Of a stretch of DNA of 64,000 bases, positions 1 to 9,617 are shown in pieces. Below the pieces are notes generated by a model, which had not been told where the DNA came from, searched no databases, and saw only the letters and a list, made by a program, of their open reading frames with translations. The first letter of the stretch is position 1. Every line of letters starts with the position of its first letter. Where the stretch lies: assembly GCF_013359755.1 (NCBI RefSeq), contig NZ_JABMCJ010000094.1, positions 372,001 to 436,000 of the forward strand, read 5' to 3'. The position numbers were made by a program, and so were the translations under genes. The DNA comes from Tardiphaga robiniae. Lineage in GTDB: Bacteria; Pseudomonadota; Alphaproteobacteria; Rhizobiales; Xanthobacteraceae.

Positions 1-497
1 TGGTGCCGAAGAGTCTCGATCCCTCTGTGCGCGGCCATCACATGCCGCTGCCCGATACGCGGCCGTCGGAGACAATCGCAAAGCTGTTTCCGCAGACCGA
101 GCCGAAGCCGGTCGAAGCATCGAAGGTCGAAAATTTCGCGATCGATAACAAGGCTGCAGCAAGGCCCGATACGTCCAGGTCTGATACATCGGTCGCGTCG
201 AAGCCCGCGGCGCCAGCCGTGACAATGACGACGCCATTGCCAGTTGCAAAACCAGCTGCGGCTGCAGTCGCGCCCGCTCCGGCATCCCCGCCGGCCGCGG
301 CTACGACAGTGCCATTGCCGGAGGCACGGCCTGCGGTCGCGCCTCAAGTCGCGGCCGAGGCGAAGTCGCAGAAAAAACCCGAAGTAAAACCTGAAGCGAA
401 GCGGGAAGTTAAACCGAAACGTGCCAAAGCCAGGCACCGCGTGTATCGTCGCGCAGCGAAGCAGCCGCAGTCCCTCTTCCGTTTCCCCTGGCAATGA
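1..497 (+). CDS. mltA: C-terminal part of a probable membrane-bound lytic murein transglycosylase A (5' end outside window)
   Basis: The reading frame is already open at the left edge, so only the last ~165 codons are present. The first ~35 residues (PKSLDP, MPLPDTRPSE, IAKLFPQ) look like the end of the MltA 3D domain as found in Bradyrhizobium-group proteins. MltA cleaves peptidoglycan glycan strands in the periplasm. The rest is a low-complexity Pro/Ala/Lys tail: a PAAAAVAPAPASPP-type stretch, then KPEVKPEAKREVKPKR. The stop codon overlaps the start of the next gene as ATGA (494-497), so the two are probably translationally coupled. The identification rests on a short conserved piece plus remembered synteny; another periplasmic protein remains possible. 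Confidence 0.55.
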   Translation, partial: VPKSLDPSVRGHHMPLPDTRPSETIAKLFPQTEPKPVEASKVENFAIDNKAAARPDTSRSDTSVASKPAAPAVTMTTPLPVAKPAAAAVAPAPASPPAAATTVPLPEARPAVAPQVAAEAKSQKKPEVKPEAKREVKPKRAKARHRVYRRAAKQPQSLFRFPWQ

Positions 498-1096
498 AGC
501 GTTCACGTCCACCGCAACTCATCGATCCCGTGACGCCGCGCCGTCGCCGCGTGCTGAGCGAAGAGGAGCGCGCGCTGTGGGAACTGGTCGCTAAACAGGT
601 CAAGCCGCTGCGCAAGAAGCGTGTGGTGAAGCCGGAGCTTGAGGAAGACGGGCCAACGCTTGTGAAAGTCGCGGCGCCCAGGACGATGACCTCGGCACCG
701 CCGGCAGTCCTCAAAACCGCAAAGCCTGCGCCGCCGCCGGTGCCGGTGCCGCCTCTGGCGCCGCTCGGCCGTCGCGAACGTTCGCAGCTCTCGCGCGGTC
801 GCAAGGACATCGACGCGCGGATCGATCTGCACGGAATGACACAGACGCGCGCGCATCACGCGCTGTCGGCCTTCCTGCATCGCGCCAGCCATGACGGCAT
901 GACTTTCGTGCTGGTTATCACCGGCAAGGGCCGGACAACCGGCCCCGAATCCGAACGCGGTGTCCTGCGCCGCCAGGTGCCGCTCTGGCTGGGCCTGCCG
1001 GAGTTTCGGTCGCTGGTGGTGGGATTCGAGGAAGCGCATATCGGGCACGGCGGCGCCGGTGCGCTGTATGTGCGGATCAGGCGGGCGCGTTCTTAA
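494..1096 (+). CDS. Smr/MutS2-type domain protein
   Basis: A 200-residue protein. The N-terminal ~95 residues are basic and proline-rich, probably disordered. The C-terminal ~90 residues form an Smr domain with the signature IDLHGMT near residue 113, VITGKGR near 140, and the closing block HGGAGALYVRIRR. Smr domains are found as nucleases or nucleic-acid-binding modules; stand-alone bacterial versions are poorly characterised, and there is no MutS2 core here. It starts inside the stop codon of the upstream gene (ATGA). Transcription converges on hslU, with a hairpin at 1097-1122 directly after the stop codon. Confidence 0.85.
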   Translation: MKRSRPPQLIDPVTPRRRRVLSEEERALWELVAKQVKPLRKKRVVKPELEEDGPTLVKVAAPRTMTSAPPAVLKTAKPAPPPVPVPPLAPLGRRERSQLSRGRKDIDARIDLHGMTQTRAHHALSAFLHRASHDGMTFVLVITGKGRTTGPESERGVLRRQVPLWLGLPEFRSLVVGFEEAHIGHGGAGALYVRIRRARS

Positions 1097-1122
1097 CCTC
1101 TCCCCGCAAGAGCGGGGCGAGG
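1097..1122. repeat. Hairpin / REP-like palindrome between convergent genes
   Basis: CCTCTCCCCGC (1097-1107) and GCGGGGCGAGG (1112-1122) flank an AAGA loop and pair at 10 of 11 positions. It begins right after the TAA of the Smr gene and lies 23 bases before the end of the convergent hslU. There is no T-run, so it resembles the GC-rich palindromic repeats of bradyrhizobial genomes more than a classical terminator. Confidence 0.6.
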
Positions 1123-1145
1123 GAGCGAGAGGTCAGTGCTTCGTC

Positions 1146-2447
1146 TCACAAAATAAACCGGCTCAGATCCGAATTCTTCGCGAGATCCCCCACATGCTTC
1201 TGCACATAGGCGGCATCTATTCGGATGGTCTCGCCGTTGCGATCGGGCGCCGCAAAGGAAATCTCGTCGAGCACGCGCTCCATCACCGTCTGCAAACGTC
1301 GTGCGCCGATATTCTCGACGGTTGAATTCACGGCAACGGCAACGTCGGCCAGTGCATCGATGGCATCGTCGGCGAATTCGAGCGTCACGCCTTCGGTCTG
1401 CAATAGTGCCACATACTGCTTGATCAGTGACGCTTCCGGCTCGGTGAGGATACGGCGCATGTCATCACGGGTCAGCGCATTGAGCTCGACGCGGATCGGC
1501 AGGCGGCCCTGCAATTCCGGCAAGAGATCGCTCGGCTTGGCGATATGGAATGCACCGGATGCGATGAACAGGATGTGGTCGGTCTTCACCGCGCCGTGCT
1601 TGGTGGAGACGGTGGTGCCTTCGATCAGCGGCAGCAGGTCGCGCTGAACGCCTTCGCGCGAGACTTCGCCGCCGCTGCGGCCGTCGCGCACGCAGATCTT
1701 GTCGATCTCGTCGAGAAACACGATGCCGTTGTTCTCGACCACTGAAATCGCTTCCTGCACGAGTGCGTCGCTGTCGAGCAGCTTGTCGGCTTCCTCATTC
1801 ACCAGCGGCTCATGTGCGTCTTCCACGCGCAGACGGCGCGTCTTGGTGCCCTTGCCCATCTTGCCGAAGATATCGCCAATCGAGATCGCGCCCATCTGCG
1901 CGCCGGGCATTCCCGGGATTTCGAACATCGAGGGGCCGCCGGAGGACTGAACCTCGATCTCGATCTCCTTGTCGTTGAGCTCGCCGGTGCGGAGCTTCTT
2001 GCGGAACGACTCTTTCGTTGCTGCGCTTGCGGTGGCGCCGACCAGCGCATCAACCACGCGATCCTCGGCGGCGAGCTGCGCGCGTGCCTGCACGTCCTTG
2101 CGCTTGCGCTCGCGGGTTAGCGAGATCGCGACCTCGACGAGGTCCCTGATGATCTGCTCGACGTCGCGGCCGACGTAACCGACTTCGGTGAACTTGGTCG
2201 CTTCGACCTTGATGAACGGCGCGCCAGCGAGCTTCGCCAGCCGCCGTGCGATCTCGGTCTTGCCGACGCCGGTGGGGCCGATCATCAGGATGTTCTTTGG
2301 CAGCACTTCCTCGCGGAGCGATCCGGTCAGTTGCAGGCGCCGCCAACGATTGCGCAGCGCGATCGATACCGCGCGCTTGGCGTCGTGCTGGCCGACGATG
2401 AACCGGTCGAGTTCGCTTACGATTTCGCGGGGAGAAAAGTCGGTCAT
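1146..2447 (-). CDS. hslU: HslU, ATPase subunit of the HslVU protease
   Basis: A 433-residue AAA+ unfoldase that feeds substrates into the HslV peptidase in the cytoplasm. Walker A is GPTGVGKT (residues 57-64), Walker B is IVFLDEID, and the family-specific I-domain lies between them. The C-terminus SRFIL is the tail known to insert into HslV pockets. Length is normal for the family. It is the last gene of hslV-DUF2585-hslU, 41 bases after DUF2585. The ATG at 2447 is preceded by a GGGGAG-like ribosome binding site. Confidence 0.97.
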   Translation of the reverse strand: MTDFSPREIVSELDRFIVGQHDAKRAVSIALRNRWRRLQLTGSLREEVLPKNILMIGPTGVGKTEIARRLAKLAGAPFIKVEATKFTEVGYVGRDVEQIIRDLVEVAISLTRERKRKDVQARAQLAAEDRVVDALVGATASAATKESFRKKLRTGELNDKEIEIEVQSSGGPSMFEIPGMPGAQMGAISIGDIFGKMGKGTKTRRLRVEDAHEPLVNEEADKLLDSDALVQEAISVVENNGIVFLDEIDKICVRDGRSGGEVSREGVQRDLLPLIEGTTVSTKHGAVKTDHILFIASGAFHIAKPSDLLPELQGRLPIRVELNALTRDDMRRILTEPEASLIKQYVALLQTEGVTLEFADDAIDALADVAVAVNSTVENIGARRLQTVMERVLDEISFAAPDRNGETIRIDAAYVQKHVGDLAKNSDLSRFIL

Positions 2448-2488
2448 GTCACTCTACGTAAGTTGAGAAGGGCGTGGGGACAAGCGGA

Positions 2489-3100
2489 TCAGATAATAGG
2501 TGGCCCGGCCTGCCAGGTTCGGATCGCTTCAAATGGATGAATCAGCATGATCACGTTCAAAGTGAGATTGTCGCGAATGTGCAGGCCGACCAGAATCTCG
2601 AACAGAAGCGCGATCGCGACGGTAGCGGCGACTGGCAGCTTCCGCGCCAGAATGAAGCCCGTGATCATCGACAGTGTGTCAGCCAGCGAATTGACGATGC
2701 TGTCGCCGAAATAATCCAGCGACACCGTTCCGGCGCGATAGCGCTCGATGATCCAGCTCGAATTTTCCAGCAGCTCCCAGCCGCCTTCGACGAGCATCGC
2801 AACGATCAGCCGCGCGATCCAGGACAGTCGTGGCAACAGCAGCCAGGTGGCGGCGTAAAACAAGAAGCCGTGGATAATGTGAGAGAATGTGTACCAGTCG
2901 GTGAGGTGCTGTGAATTCTCCGAACTCAGCACCACGCCATGCCACAGCTTCACGTAGCCACAGGCGCAGATCGGCAATCGCCCCATCGCATAAAGAAGAG
3001 TCGCCTGCAGGGCGAGCAGGCCGAGTGCGATGACGACGCCCTGCTTGACCGAGAGGTCGCTGCCGGACGACGCGCGGGTATTGTGACCCGCGACGGTCAT
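2489..3100 (-). CDS. DUF2585 / UPF0314 integral membrane protein
   Basis: A 203-residue hydrophobic protein with about four to five membrane segments. The first is near residues 20-40, followed by [13 protein letters not shown], then hydrophobic blocks near 75-95, 100-115 and 145-185. A conserved-looking WELLENSS and a DYFGDS motif lie in the middle. Its function is unknown. Its ATG overlaps the hslV stop codon (ATGA, 3097-3100) and hslU follows 41 bases later, so it is almost certainly co-translated with the HslVU protease. No catalytic motif is recognisable. Confidence 0.88.
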   Translation of the reverse strand: MTVAGHNTRASSGSDLSVKQGVVIALGLLALQATLLYAMGRLPICACGYVKLWHGVVLSSENSQHLTDWYTFSHIIHGFLFYAATWLLLPRLSWIARLIVAMLVEGGWELLENSSWIIERYRAGTVSLDYFGDSIVNSLADTLSMITGFILARKLPVAATVAIALLFEILVGLHIRDNLTLNVIMLIHPFEAIRTWQAGPPII

Positions 3101-3669
3101 GCCTCCAGCATTTCCAGCGTCACGTTGCGGTTGGTGTAGACGCAGATATCGGCGGCGATATCGAGCGACTTGCGCACGATGGTCTCGGCATCCTGGTCGG
3201 TGTCGACCAGCGCCCGCGCTGCCGCCAGCGCGTAATTGCCGCCGGAGCCGATGGCCATCACGCCGGCTTCCGGCTCGAGCACGTCGCCGGTGCCGGTTAG
3301 CACCAGCGAGACGTCCTTGTCGGCGACGATCATCATGGCTTCCAGCCGGCGCAGATACCGGTCGGTGCGCCAGTCCTTGGCGAGTTCGACGGCCGCCCGG
3401 GTCAATTGGCCGGGATACTGTTCCAATTTGGCTTCCAGCCGCTCGAATAGGGTGAAGGCGTCCGCCGTGGCGCCGGCAAAGCCGCCGATCACGTCGCCTT
3501 TACCCAGTTTACGGACCTTTTTGGCGTTGGATTTGATGACCGTCTGGCCGATCGAGACCTGGCCGTCGCCGCCGATCACGACTTTACCGCCCTTGCGGAC
3601 GGTCAGGATGGTGGTGCCGTGCCAGACCGGGGACGATCCGTCATGGGAAGCCGAATAAGATGCGTTCAT
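3097..3669 (-). CDS. hslV: HslV, threonine peptidase subunit of HslVU
   Basis: The ATG at 3669 gives 190 residues with a short propeptide; the mature N-terminal threonine is expected in WHG|TTILTV, matching the N-terminal-nucleophile mechanism of HslV. The GGDGQVS block, the [10 protein letters not shown] segment and the lysine-rich [11 protein letters not shown] loop are typical. A longer in-frame start at 3735 would add 22 residues with no family similarity, so 3669 is preferred. It is the first gene of the hslV-DUF2585-hslU operon and diverges from hisB across a 201-base gap. I could not find a good sigma-32 promoter in that gap. Confidence 0.95.
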   Translation of the reverse strand: MNASYSASHDGSSPVWHGTTILTVRKGGKVVIGGDGQVSIGQTVIKSNAKKVRKLGKGDVIGGFAGATADAFTLFERLEAKLEQYPGQLTRAAVELAKDWRTDRYLRRLEAMMIVADKDVSLVLTGTGDVLEPEAGVMAIGSGGNYALAAARALVDTDQDAETIVRKSLDIAADICVYTNRNVTLEMLEA

Positions 3670-3870
3670 GGAAACCCTCTTGAGCGCCTGATCTAGGCAC
3701 GGATACCGGCCGTTGCAAATCCGGCGAGGAAGCATAGGCCAGCGGCCGATGGGCGCGGATTCCGGTCACCATAGGCGCAAAGATCGGTCCGGAATCGGCT
3801 CTCTCGCGGTAGCGAAGGTGTCATCTCCCTGTTAAAAGGGCGCGTTTTCAGCAGGCGGAGAGGCGTTTTC

Positions 3871-4464
3871 ATGCGCACGGCGACGATCAAGCGCAAGACC
3901 AAGGAAACCGATATCGAGGTCTCCGTGAACCTCGACGGTACCGGCGTATCCAAATCGACCACCGGAATCGGCTTCTTTGACCATATGCTCGATCTGCTCG
4001 CCCGCCATTCCCGCATCGACGTCACCGTGAAAGCGGTCGGCGACCTTCATGTCGATTTCCATCATACGGTAGAGGATGTCGGTATCGCGCTTGGCCAGGC
4101 GGTCAAGCAGGCACTTGGCGACATGACCGGGATCACCCGCTATGCCTCGGTCTATATGCCGATGGACGAGACCCTGACCCGGGTGGCGCTGGATATTTCC
4201 GGCCGGCCGGTGCTGGTGTTCAAGTCCACCTTCCCGACCCACAAGATCGGCGAATTCGACACCGAGCTGGTGCGCGAGTGGTTCAACGCCTTTGCCGGCA
4301 ATGCGGGCGTGACTTTGCACGTCGAAACCCTATATGGCGAGAACAGCCATCACATTGCCGAATCCTGCTTCAAGGGTCTGGCGCGGGCGCTGCGGGCGGG
4401 TGTTGCGATCGATCCGCGCAACGCCGGCGAAGTGCCATCCACCAAGGGTCAGCTCGGCGGCTGA
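3871..4464 (+). CDS. hisB: Imidazoleglycerol-phosphate dehydratase
   Basis: A 197-residue enzyme for the sixth step of histidine synthesis: dehydration of imidazole-glycerol phosphate to imidazole-acetol phosphate. The manganese-binding histidine motifs are visible: FFDHMLD and HHTVEDVGI in the first half, [12 protein letters not shown] in the second. This is the monofunctional form with no fused HisN phosphatase. It leads the run hisB-DUF2628-hisH-hisA-hisF-hisE-coaA. The start ATG is preceded by GGCGGAGAGG. Confidence 0.97.
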   Translation: MRTATIKRKTKETDIEVSVNLDGTGVSKSTTGIGFFDHMLDLLARHSRIDVTVKAVGDLHVDFHHTVEDVGIALGQAVKQALGDMTGITRYASVYMPMDETLTRVALDISGRPVLVFKSTFPTHKIGEFDTELVREWFNAFAGNAGVTLHVETLYGENSHHIAESCFKGLARALRAGVAIDPRNAGEVPSTKGQLGG

Positions 4465-4495
4465 TCGGCCTCTACGGTTTCGGGCGGAGTTTGCC

Positions 4496-5026
4496 ATGCC
4501 GGTCTACACAGTTCACGCACCTCGCGGTGCCGGCCCTGAGCCGTTTGCGGCAACGGACAAGTTCGAGTTCGTGCGCGATGGATTCCATTTCTGGGCGTTC
4601 GTCGCCGGCCTGATCTGGCTGATCTATCATCGGCTGTGGTGGGCACTGCTCGGCTATGTCGTGCTGTCGATCGCCGGCGAAGTCGCGCTGTCGATGTTGA
4701 AGGTCGATCTCGGCGCCCGTTTCGTCGTGATGCTGCTGTTCGCGCTGCTGATGGGCTTCGAGGCCGCCAGCCTGCGCCGCTGGACGCTGTCGCGCGGCAA
4801 GTGGCGTCAGCTCGATGTGGTCGTCGCCGATAACAAGGATGCCGCCGAGCGTCGCTTCTTCGATCGCTGGACCGCGCAGCACAACGCAGTCAACGATCAG
4901 TGGGCGAGCGATCGCGGCGGTCCGCCGCCGACCCGTCACGCGCCCGGCCAAGCATTCTCGCGTCCGCCGTCGCCGGCGCAAAACGACATCATCGGGTTAT
5001 TCCCGCAACCGGGGGTGACACGGTGA
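4496..5026 (+). CDS. DUF2628 membrane protein inside the his operon
   Basis: Starting at the ATG of MPVYTVHAP gives 176 residues. Residues ~30-90 are strongly hydrophobic with two or three membrane segments ([13 protein letters not shown] and [14 protein letters not shown], then [13 protein letters not shown]). The C-terminal 70 residues are hydrophilic and proline-rich, ending in [10 protein letters not shown]. This fits the DUF2628 family, of unknown function. It lies 31 bases after hisB, and its TGA overlaps the GTG start of hisH (GTGA, 5023-5026), so its translation is tied to hisH. Confidence 0.8.
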   Translation: MPVYTVHAPRGAGPEPFAATDKFEFVRDGFHFWAFVAGLIWLIYHRLWWALLGYVVLSIAGEVALSMLKVDLGARFVVMLLFALLMGFEAASLRRWTLSRGKWRQLDVVVADNKDAAERRFFDRWTAQHNAVNDQWASDRGGPPPTRHAPGQAFSRPPSPAQNDIIGLFPQPGVTR

Positions 5027-5673
5027 GCGTTGCCATTATCGATTACGGCTCGGGCAACCTGCATTCTGCGGCGAAGGCGTTCGAGCGCGCCGCGCGCAGC
5101 ATGGACGTGCCGGAGAAAATTATCGTCACGCGCGATCCTGAAACGGTGTTTCGCGCCGATCGCATCGTGCTGCCCGGCGTCGGCGCTTTCGCGGATTGCC
5201 GCAAGGGACTGGATTCACTGGACGGCATGGTCGAGGCGATGACCGAAGCGGTGCGCGACAAGGCTCGACCCTTTTTTGGCATCTGCGTCGGCATGCAGCT
5301 GATGGCGACCAAGGGCAAGGAGCACGTTACGACCGACGGGCTGGGCTGGATCGCCGGCGATGTCGAGAAGATCAAGCCGCGCGAAGAGAACCTGAAGATC
5401 CCGCATATGGGCTGGAACACGCTCGACATGGTGCGCGAGCACGCGGTGCTGGAGCGCCTGCCACTCGGGCCGAAGGGTCGCCACGCCTATTTCGTGCACT
5501 CCTATCACCTGAACGCGGTCAACGAGGCCGATGTGCTGGCACGCGCCGACTACGGCGGTCCTATCACTGCCATCGTCGGCAAGGACACCGCGATCGGTAC
5601 GCAATTTCATCCCGAAAAGAGCCAGCGTTTCGGGCTAGCTCTGATTTCGAACTTTCTGAAGTGGAAGCCGTGA
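5023..5673 (+). CDS. hisH: Imidazole glycerol phosphate synthase, glutamine amidotransferase subunit
   Basis: A GTG start gives 216 residues beginning [12 protein letters not shown]. This class I glutaminase supplies ammonia to HisF. The nucleophile elbow FGICVGMQL carries the catalytic Cys, and QFHPEKSQ near the C-terminus carries the His and Glu. The start overlaps the DUF2628 stop (GTGA) and its own stop overlaps the hisA start (GTGA), giving two successive coupled junctions. Confidence 0.97.
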   Translation: MSVAIIDYGSGNLHSAAKAFERAARSMDVPEKIIVTRDPETVFRADRIVLPGVGAFADCRKGLDSLDGMVEAMTEAVRDKARPFFGICVGMQLMATKGKEHVTTDGLGWIAGDVEKIKPREENLKIPHMGWNTLDMVREHAVLERLPLGPKGRHAYFVHSYHLNAVNEADVLARADYGGPITAIVGKDTAIGTQFHPEKSQRFGLALISNFLKWKP

Positions 5674-6401
5674 TTCTATTTCCCGCCATCGATCTGAAAA
5701 ACGGCCAATGCGTTCGCCTTGAGCAGGGCGACATGGCGCGCGCCACTGTGTTCAACCTTGATCCCGCCGCACAGGCGCGCGACTTCGAGACTCAAGGCTT
5801 CGAATATCTTCATGTCGTCGATCTCGACGGCGCCTTTGCCGGCAAGCCGGTGAATGCGCAGGCCGTGGAATCGATGCTGAAGGTCATCAAGATGCCGGTG
5901 CAGCTCGGCGGCGGCATTCGCGATCTCAAGACGGTGGAAGCCTGGCTCTCCAAGGGCATTACCCGCGTCATCATCGGAACGGCCGCGGTGCGCGATCCAG
6001 CTCTGGTGAAGGAAGCAGCAAAGAAATTTCCGGGCAAGGTCGCCGTCGGTCTGGATGCTCGCGACGGCAAGGTTGCCGTTGAGGGCTGGGCTGAGACCTC
6101 GACCGTCACTGCACTGGAAATCGCGCAGCGTTTTGAAGATGCCGGCGTCGCCGCCATCATCTTCACCGATATCGCGCGCGACGGTCTGCTCAAGGGTATC
6201 AATTGGGATGCGACGATTGCGCTGGCAGATTCGATTTCAATTCCGGTTATCGCCTCGGGCGGTCTCGCCTCCATCGATGATATCAAGGCCATGCTTGAGC
6301 CACGTGCTGCGAAGCTCGAAGGCGCGATCTCCGGCCGTGCGCTGTATGACGGGCGGATTGATCCGGCCGAGGCGCTGAAACTCATCAAGCAGGCGGCATA
6401 A
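5670..6401 (+). CDS. hisA: ProFAR isomerase (phosphoribosyl-formimino-AICAR-phosphate isomerase)
   Basis: The GTG at 5670 overlaps the hisH TGA and gives 243 residues, the usual HisA length. It is a TIM barrel starting [11 protein letters not shown], with the catalytic aspartates in AIDLKNG and in TDIARDG; the phosphate-binding half-barrel loops GGGIR and ASGG are clear. It catalyses the Amadori rearrangement in histidine synthesis. hisF follows 10 bases later. Confidence 0.97.
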   Translation: MILFPAIDLKNGQCVRLEQGDMARATVFNLDPAAQARDFETQGFEYLHVVDLDGAFAGKPVNAQAVESMLKVIKMPVQLGGGIRDLKTVEAWLSKGITRVIIGTAAVRDPALVKEAAKKFPGKVAVGLDARDGKVAVEGWAETSTVTALEIAQRFEDAGVAAIIFTDIARDGLLKGINWDATIALADSISIPVIASGGLASIDDIKAMLEPRAAKLEGAISGRALYDGRIDPAEALKLIKQAA

Positions 6402-6411
6402 GGACCGAGCC

Positions 6412-7173
6412 ATGTTCAAAGTCCGCGTCATCCCCTGCCTCGACGTCAAGGATGGACGTGTCGTGAAGGGCGTCAATTTCGTCGACCTGCGCGATGCCGG
6501 CGATCCCGTAGAGGCTGCGATCGCCTATGACGCCGCTGGCGCCGACGAGCTCACTTTCCTCGATATCAACGCCACCCACGAAAACCGCGGCACCATGATG
6601 GACGTGGTCCGTCGCACCGCCGAAGCCTGTTTCATGCCGCTCACCGTCGGCGGTGGCGTGCGTACGGTGGACGATATCAAGACGCTGCTGCGCGCCGGTG
6701 CCGACAAGGTCTCGATCAATTCGGCCGCGGTGGCCAATCGCCAGTTCGTCAAGGAAGCCGCCGAGAAGTTCGGCGACCAGTGCATCGTGGTGGCGATCGA
6801 CGCCAAGCGATCCGGCTCGCGCTGGGAGATCTTTACCCATGGCGGCCGCAAGTCGACTGGCATCGATGCCATCGAATTCGCCCAGGAAGTCGTGTCATTG
6901 GGCGCGGGTGAAATCCTGCTCACCTCGATGGATCGCGACGGCACCCGCTCCGGCTTCGATATCGAACTGACCCGGGTCATCGCCGACAGTGTCGGCGTAC
7001 CGGTCATTGCCTCGGGCGGCGTCGGCAATCTCGATCATCTGGTCGAAGGTATCAGGAACGGCCACGCCACCGCGGTGCTGGCGGCCTCGATTTTTCACTT
7101 CGGGGAATTTACCATTCGCGAGGCCAAGGAGCATATGGTCCGGGCTGGACTGCCGATGCGGCTCGACCCCTAG
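6412..7173 (+). CDS. hisF: Imidazole glycerol phosphate synthase, cyclase subunit
   Basis: A 253-residue TIM barrel, paralogous to HisA, that closes the imidazole ring and releases AICAR using ammonia from HisH. The catalytic aspartates lie in [14 protein letters not shown] (N-terminus) and [10 protein letters not shown]. Phosphate loops GGGVR and ASGGVG are present. It follows hisA directly in the operon. Confidence 0.98.
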   Translation: MFKVRVIPCLDVKDGRVVKGVNFVDLRDAGDPVEAAIAYDAAGADELTFLDINATHENRGTMMDVVRRTAEACFMPLTVGGGVRTVDDIKTLLRAGADKVSINSAAVANRQFVKEAAEKFGDQCIVVAIDAKRSGSRWEIFTHGGRKSTGIDAIEFAQEVVSLGAGEILLTSMDRDGTRSGFDIELTRVIADSVGVPVIASGGVGNLDHLVEGIRNGHATAVLAASIFHFGEFTIREAKEHMVRAGLPMRLDP

Positions 7174-7221
7174 GTCAATCTCTGGCAGGAGTTTGCGCTG
7201 CCCAGCCAACAAGGCGCCGAA

Positions 7222-7542
7222 ATGGCTTTTACGCTTCATGACCTTGCCGATACCATCGACGCCCGCGCGGCGGCGGGTGGCGACGCGTCCTATACCCGCA
7301 AGCTGCTCGACAAGGGCGCGGAGCATTGCGCCAAGAAATTTGGCGAGGAAGCGGTCGAAACCGTGATCGCGGCGGTCGAGAACGATCGCACCAATCTGAT
7401 CAATGAAAGTGCCGACCTGCTGTTTCATCTGCTGGTGCTGCTGAAAGCGCGCGGCATAACGATTCAGGAGGTCGAGGTGGCGCTCGGTCAGCGCACGTCC
7501 CAATCCGGACTGCAAGAGAAAGCGTCGCGCAAGAGCGAGTAA
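7222..7542 (+). CDS. hisE: Phosphoribosyl-ATP pyrophosphatase
   Basis: A 106-residue all-alpha MazG-like enzyme that hydrolyses PR-ATP to PR-AMP. The conserved metal-binding helices [10 protein letters not shown] and [13 protein letters not shown] are visible. It is monofunctional, with no fused HisI, as is usual in alphaproteobacteria. It lies 48 bases after hisF and 28 bases before coaA. Confidence 0.95.
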   Translation: MAFTLHDLADTIDARAAAGGDASYTRKLLDKGAEHCAKKFGEEAVETVIAAVENDRTNLINESADLLFHLLVLLKARGITIQEVEVALGQRTSQSGLQEKASRKSE

Positions 7543-7570
7543 CAGCGTCGATCACAACGGGGACCGCTTC

Positions 7571-8524
7571 ATGGATATGCGGGCAGACCAACAATACAAT
7601 CCCTATCGGAATTTCTCGCGGGAGCAGTGGGCCAAGCTGCGCGACGATACGCCGATGACGCTGGAGGCCGGCGAGATCGCCGCCCTGCGTTCGATGTATG
7701 ATCGCCTCGATCTGCGCGAGGTCGAAGAGATTTATCTGCCGCTGTCCCGCCTGCTTTCGATCTATGTCACGGCGACACAACGTCTGTATTACGCGCAGCG
7801 CAAGTTCCTCGGCATCGAGGATCGCAAGATGCCCTATATCATCGGCGTCGCAGGGTCGGTGGCGGTCGGCAAGTCGACCACCGCCCGCGTGCTGCAGGCA
7901 CTGCTCGCAAGATGGTCGCCGCGGCCCAAGGTCGATCTCGTCACCACCGACGGCTTTCTCTATCCGAATGCGGTGCTCGAGCGCGAAGGCATCATGCAGA
8001 AGAAGGGCTTCCCCGAAAGCTACGATCTGCCGACGCTGCTACAGTTTCTCAGTGACATCAAAGCCGGCCGCAATGCCGTCCGCGCGCCTGTGTATTCGCA
8101 TCTCACTTACGACGTGGTCCCAAACAAGTGGGTCGAGGTCGATCAACCCGACATCCTGATCGTCGAAGGCGTCAATGTGCTACAGACCGGCCGCCTCCCG
8201 CGCGACGGCAAGGCGGTGCCTGTGGTCTCCGACTTCTTTGACTTCTCCGTCTATATCGACGCCGATGAGCCGGTACTGCGCGACTGGTATGTGAGACGGT
8301 TTCTGGCGCTGCGTGACACCGCATTCCACGATCCGCGATCCTACTTCAATCGCTACGCATTGCTGTCGGATGAAGAAGCGACGGCGACAGCGCTGGCGAT
8401 CTGGGAGCGCACCAACCTCGCCAATCTCGAAGACAACATCCTGCCAACGCGACCGCGTGCGACGCTTATCCTCAAAAAGGGCGCGGATCACGTGGTGGAA
8501 AACGTCGCGCTGCGTCGTCTCTAA
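7571..8524 (+). CDS. coaA: Type I pantothenate kinase
   Basis: A 317-residue ATP-dependent kinase for the first step of coenzyme A synthesis. The P-loop is [12 protein letters not shown] at about residues 94-105; [22 protein letters not shown] and the FDFSVYIDA block are typical of the bacterial type I enzyme. It is the last gene of the his cluster, 28 bases after hisE, and converges with the acyltransferase gene with only 4 bases between stops. Confidence 0.96.
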   Translation: MDMRADQQYNPYRNFSREQWAKLRDDTPMTLEAGEIAALRSMYDRLDLREVEEIYLPLSRLLSIYVTATQRLYYAQRKFLGIEDRKMPYIIGVAGSVAVGKSTTARVLQALLARWSPRPKVDLVTTDGFLYPNAVLEREGIMQKKGFPESYDLPTLLQFLSDIKAGRNAVRAPVYSHLTYDVVPNKWVEVDQPDILIVEGVNVLQTGRLPRDGKAVPVVSDFFDFSVYIDADEPVLRDWYVRRFLALRDTAFHDPRSYFNRYALLSDEEATATALAIWERTNLANLEDNILPTRPRATLILKKGADHVVENVALRRL

Positions 8525-8528
8525 GCGA

Positions 8529-9491
8529 TTACGCCGCGTGGCGTGAGGTGTCCGTGCTGAAATGCTCGATATAGCGTGCGCCGATCGACGTCACCGGCAT
8601 CACGATCAGAACGTCGGTGGTGCCGAACTGATGATCGATCACGGCGCCGTCGCCGATCATGGCGCCGATCCGTAGATAGCCTTTGATCAGCGGCGGTAGC
8701 GCACGAAGCGCCGCCTTGGTGTCGATGGCATCCGCGGCCATCCGGTTCATCTCGACATAGCGCGACGGATGCGCGCGGGCGCGCCAGGCTTCGGGCGCGC
8801 GGGCGTTGTGATGCAGGAACGACAGCGGCAGCGCGAGGCGATCCGGATCGGTGCCTTCAAAACTGGCGCAACCGATCATGACGTCGAACTTGTTCTGTCG
8901 CACGTAGCTCCAGATGCCCTGCCACAGCAATTCGACGGTACGCTTGTTGCGGTAGCGCGGCAGCACGCAGGAGCGGCCGAGTTCAAGAAAGCGCAGACCG
9001 GCATGGCGCTCGATCATCCCCGACAGATCGAATTCGCTGTCGGTATAGAAACCCCCGTTCTGCATGGCCGCCTCATGGCGTAGCAGGCGATAGGTGCCGA
9101 CCACCGGCTGCTTGCCGGACAGTGTAGGCTTGGCATCGTGATCGACGACGAGAAGGTGATCGCAGATCTTGTCGAATGCATCCTTGTCGCGGCGTGCCAG
9201 CATGGTGGCGGCGTCGGCGATCGCTGTGCCGTTCTTGTAGAATACCTTGTAGCGCAGACGCTGCGCGCGCTTCACGTCGCGCTTGTCCTGCGCGAGGCGA
9301 ACTTCAAGCGGACCCATCCGGCCCAGAGAAGTCGTGGCGACCGGAATGCCGTTGGCGGGATGGAGATGCAGCGGCGGTTTGAACCAGGTGATCGCAGTCT
9401 GTGCGGCGGCGCTCATGTTCTGGGGCCGCAACATCTGCATGAAACCCTGCTTCGGTCGCACCAGTTCGTTGCCGTGCATGGCCATCCCCAA
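8529..9491 (-). CDS. olsB: OlsB-like ornithine N-acyltransferase / GNAT-fold protein
   Basis: A 320-residue protein of the 'hemolysin-like' GNAT group. RLRYKVFY near residue 83, then VVGTYRLLR, FLELGRSCV and GCASFEGTDP are the blocks typical of OlsB, which attaches a 3-hydroxy fatty acid to ornithine to make lyso-ornithine lipid. The N-terminal ~60 residues are variable. No olsA acyltransferase lies beside it. Other GNAT acyltransferases of this group share these motifs, so substrate assignment is inference. Confidence 0.72.
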   Translation of the reverse strand: MGMAMHGNELVRPKQGFMQMLRPQNMSAAAQTAITWFKPPLHLHPANGIPVATTSLGRMGPLEVRLAQDKRDVKRAQRLRYKVFYKNGTAIADAATMLARRDKDAFDKICDHLLVVDHDAKPTLSGKQPVVGTYRLLRHEAAMQNGGFYTDSEFDLSGMIERHAGLRFLELGRSCVLPRYRNKRTVELLWQGIWSYVRQNKFDVMIGCASFEGTDPDRLALPLSFLHHNARAPEAWRARAHPSRYVEMNRMAADAIDTKAALRALPPLIKGYLRIGAMIGDGAVIDHQFGTTDVLIVMPVTSIGARYIEHFSTDTSRHAA

Positions 9492-9617
9492 CTCAATCGC
9501 CTTGTGCCGCAGGCATCACGCGAATCATCGATGCGGCTTATCCGCACCAGACATCACGGGCGCTCAACAGCCGTGTGACGGGCGTGTTGCGGGGGTGTGA
9601 CAGCGAAGGTGGAGCTG

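Noticed and set aside
3670-3870. Sigma-32 promoter for hslV
   Set aside because: CATAGG sequences on the plus strand resemble a reversed -10, but no CTTG lies at the right distance, so I do not claim a heat-shock promoter.
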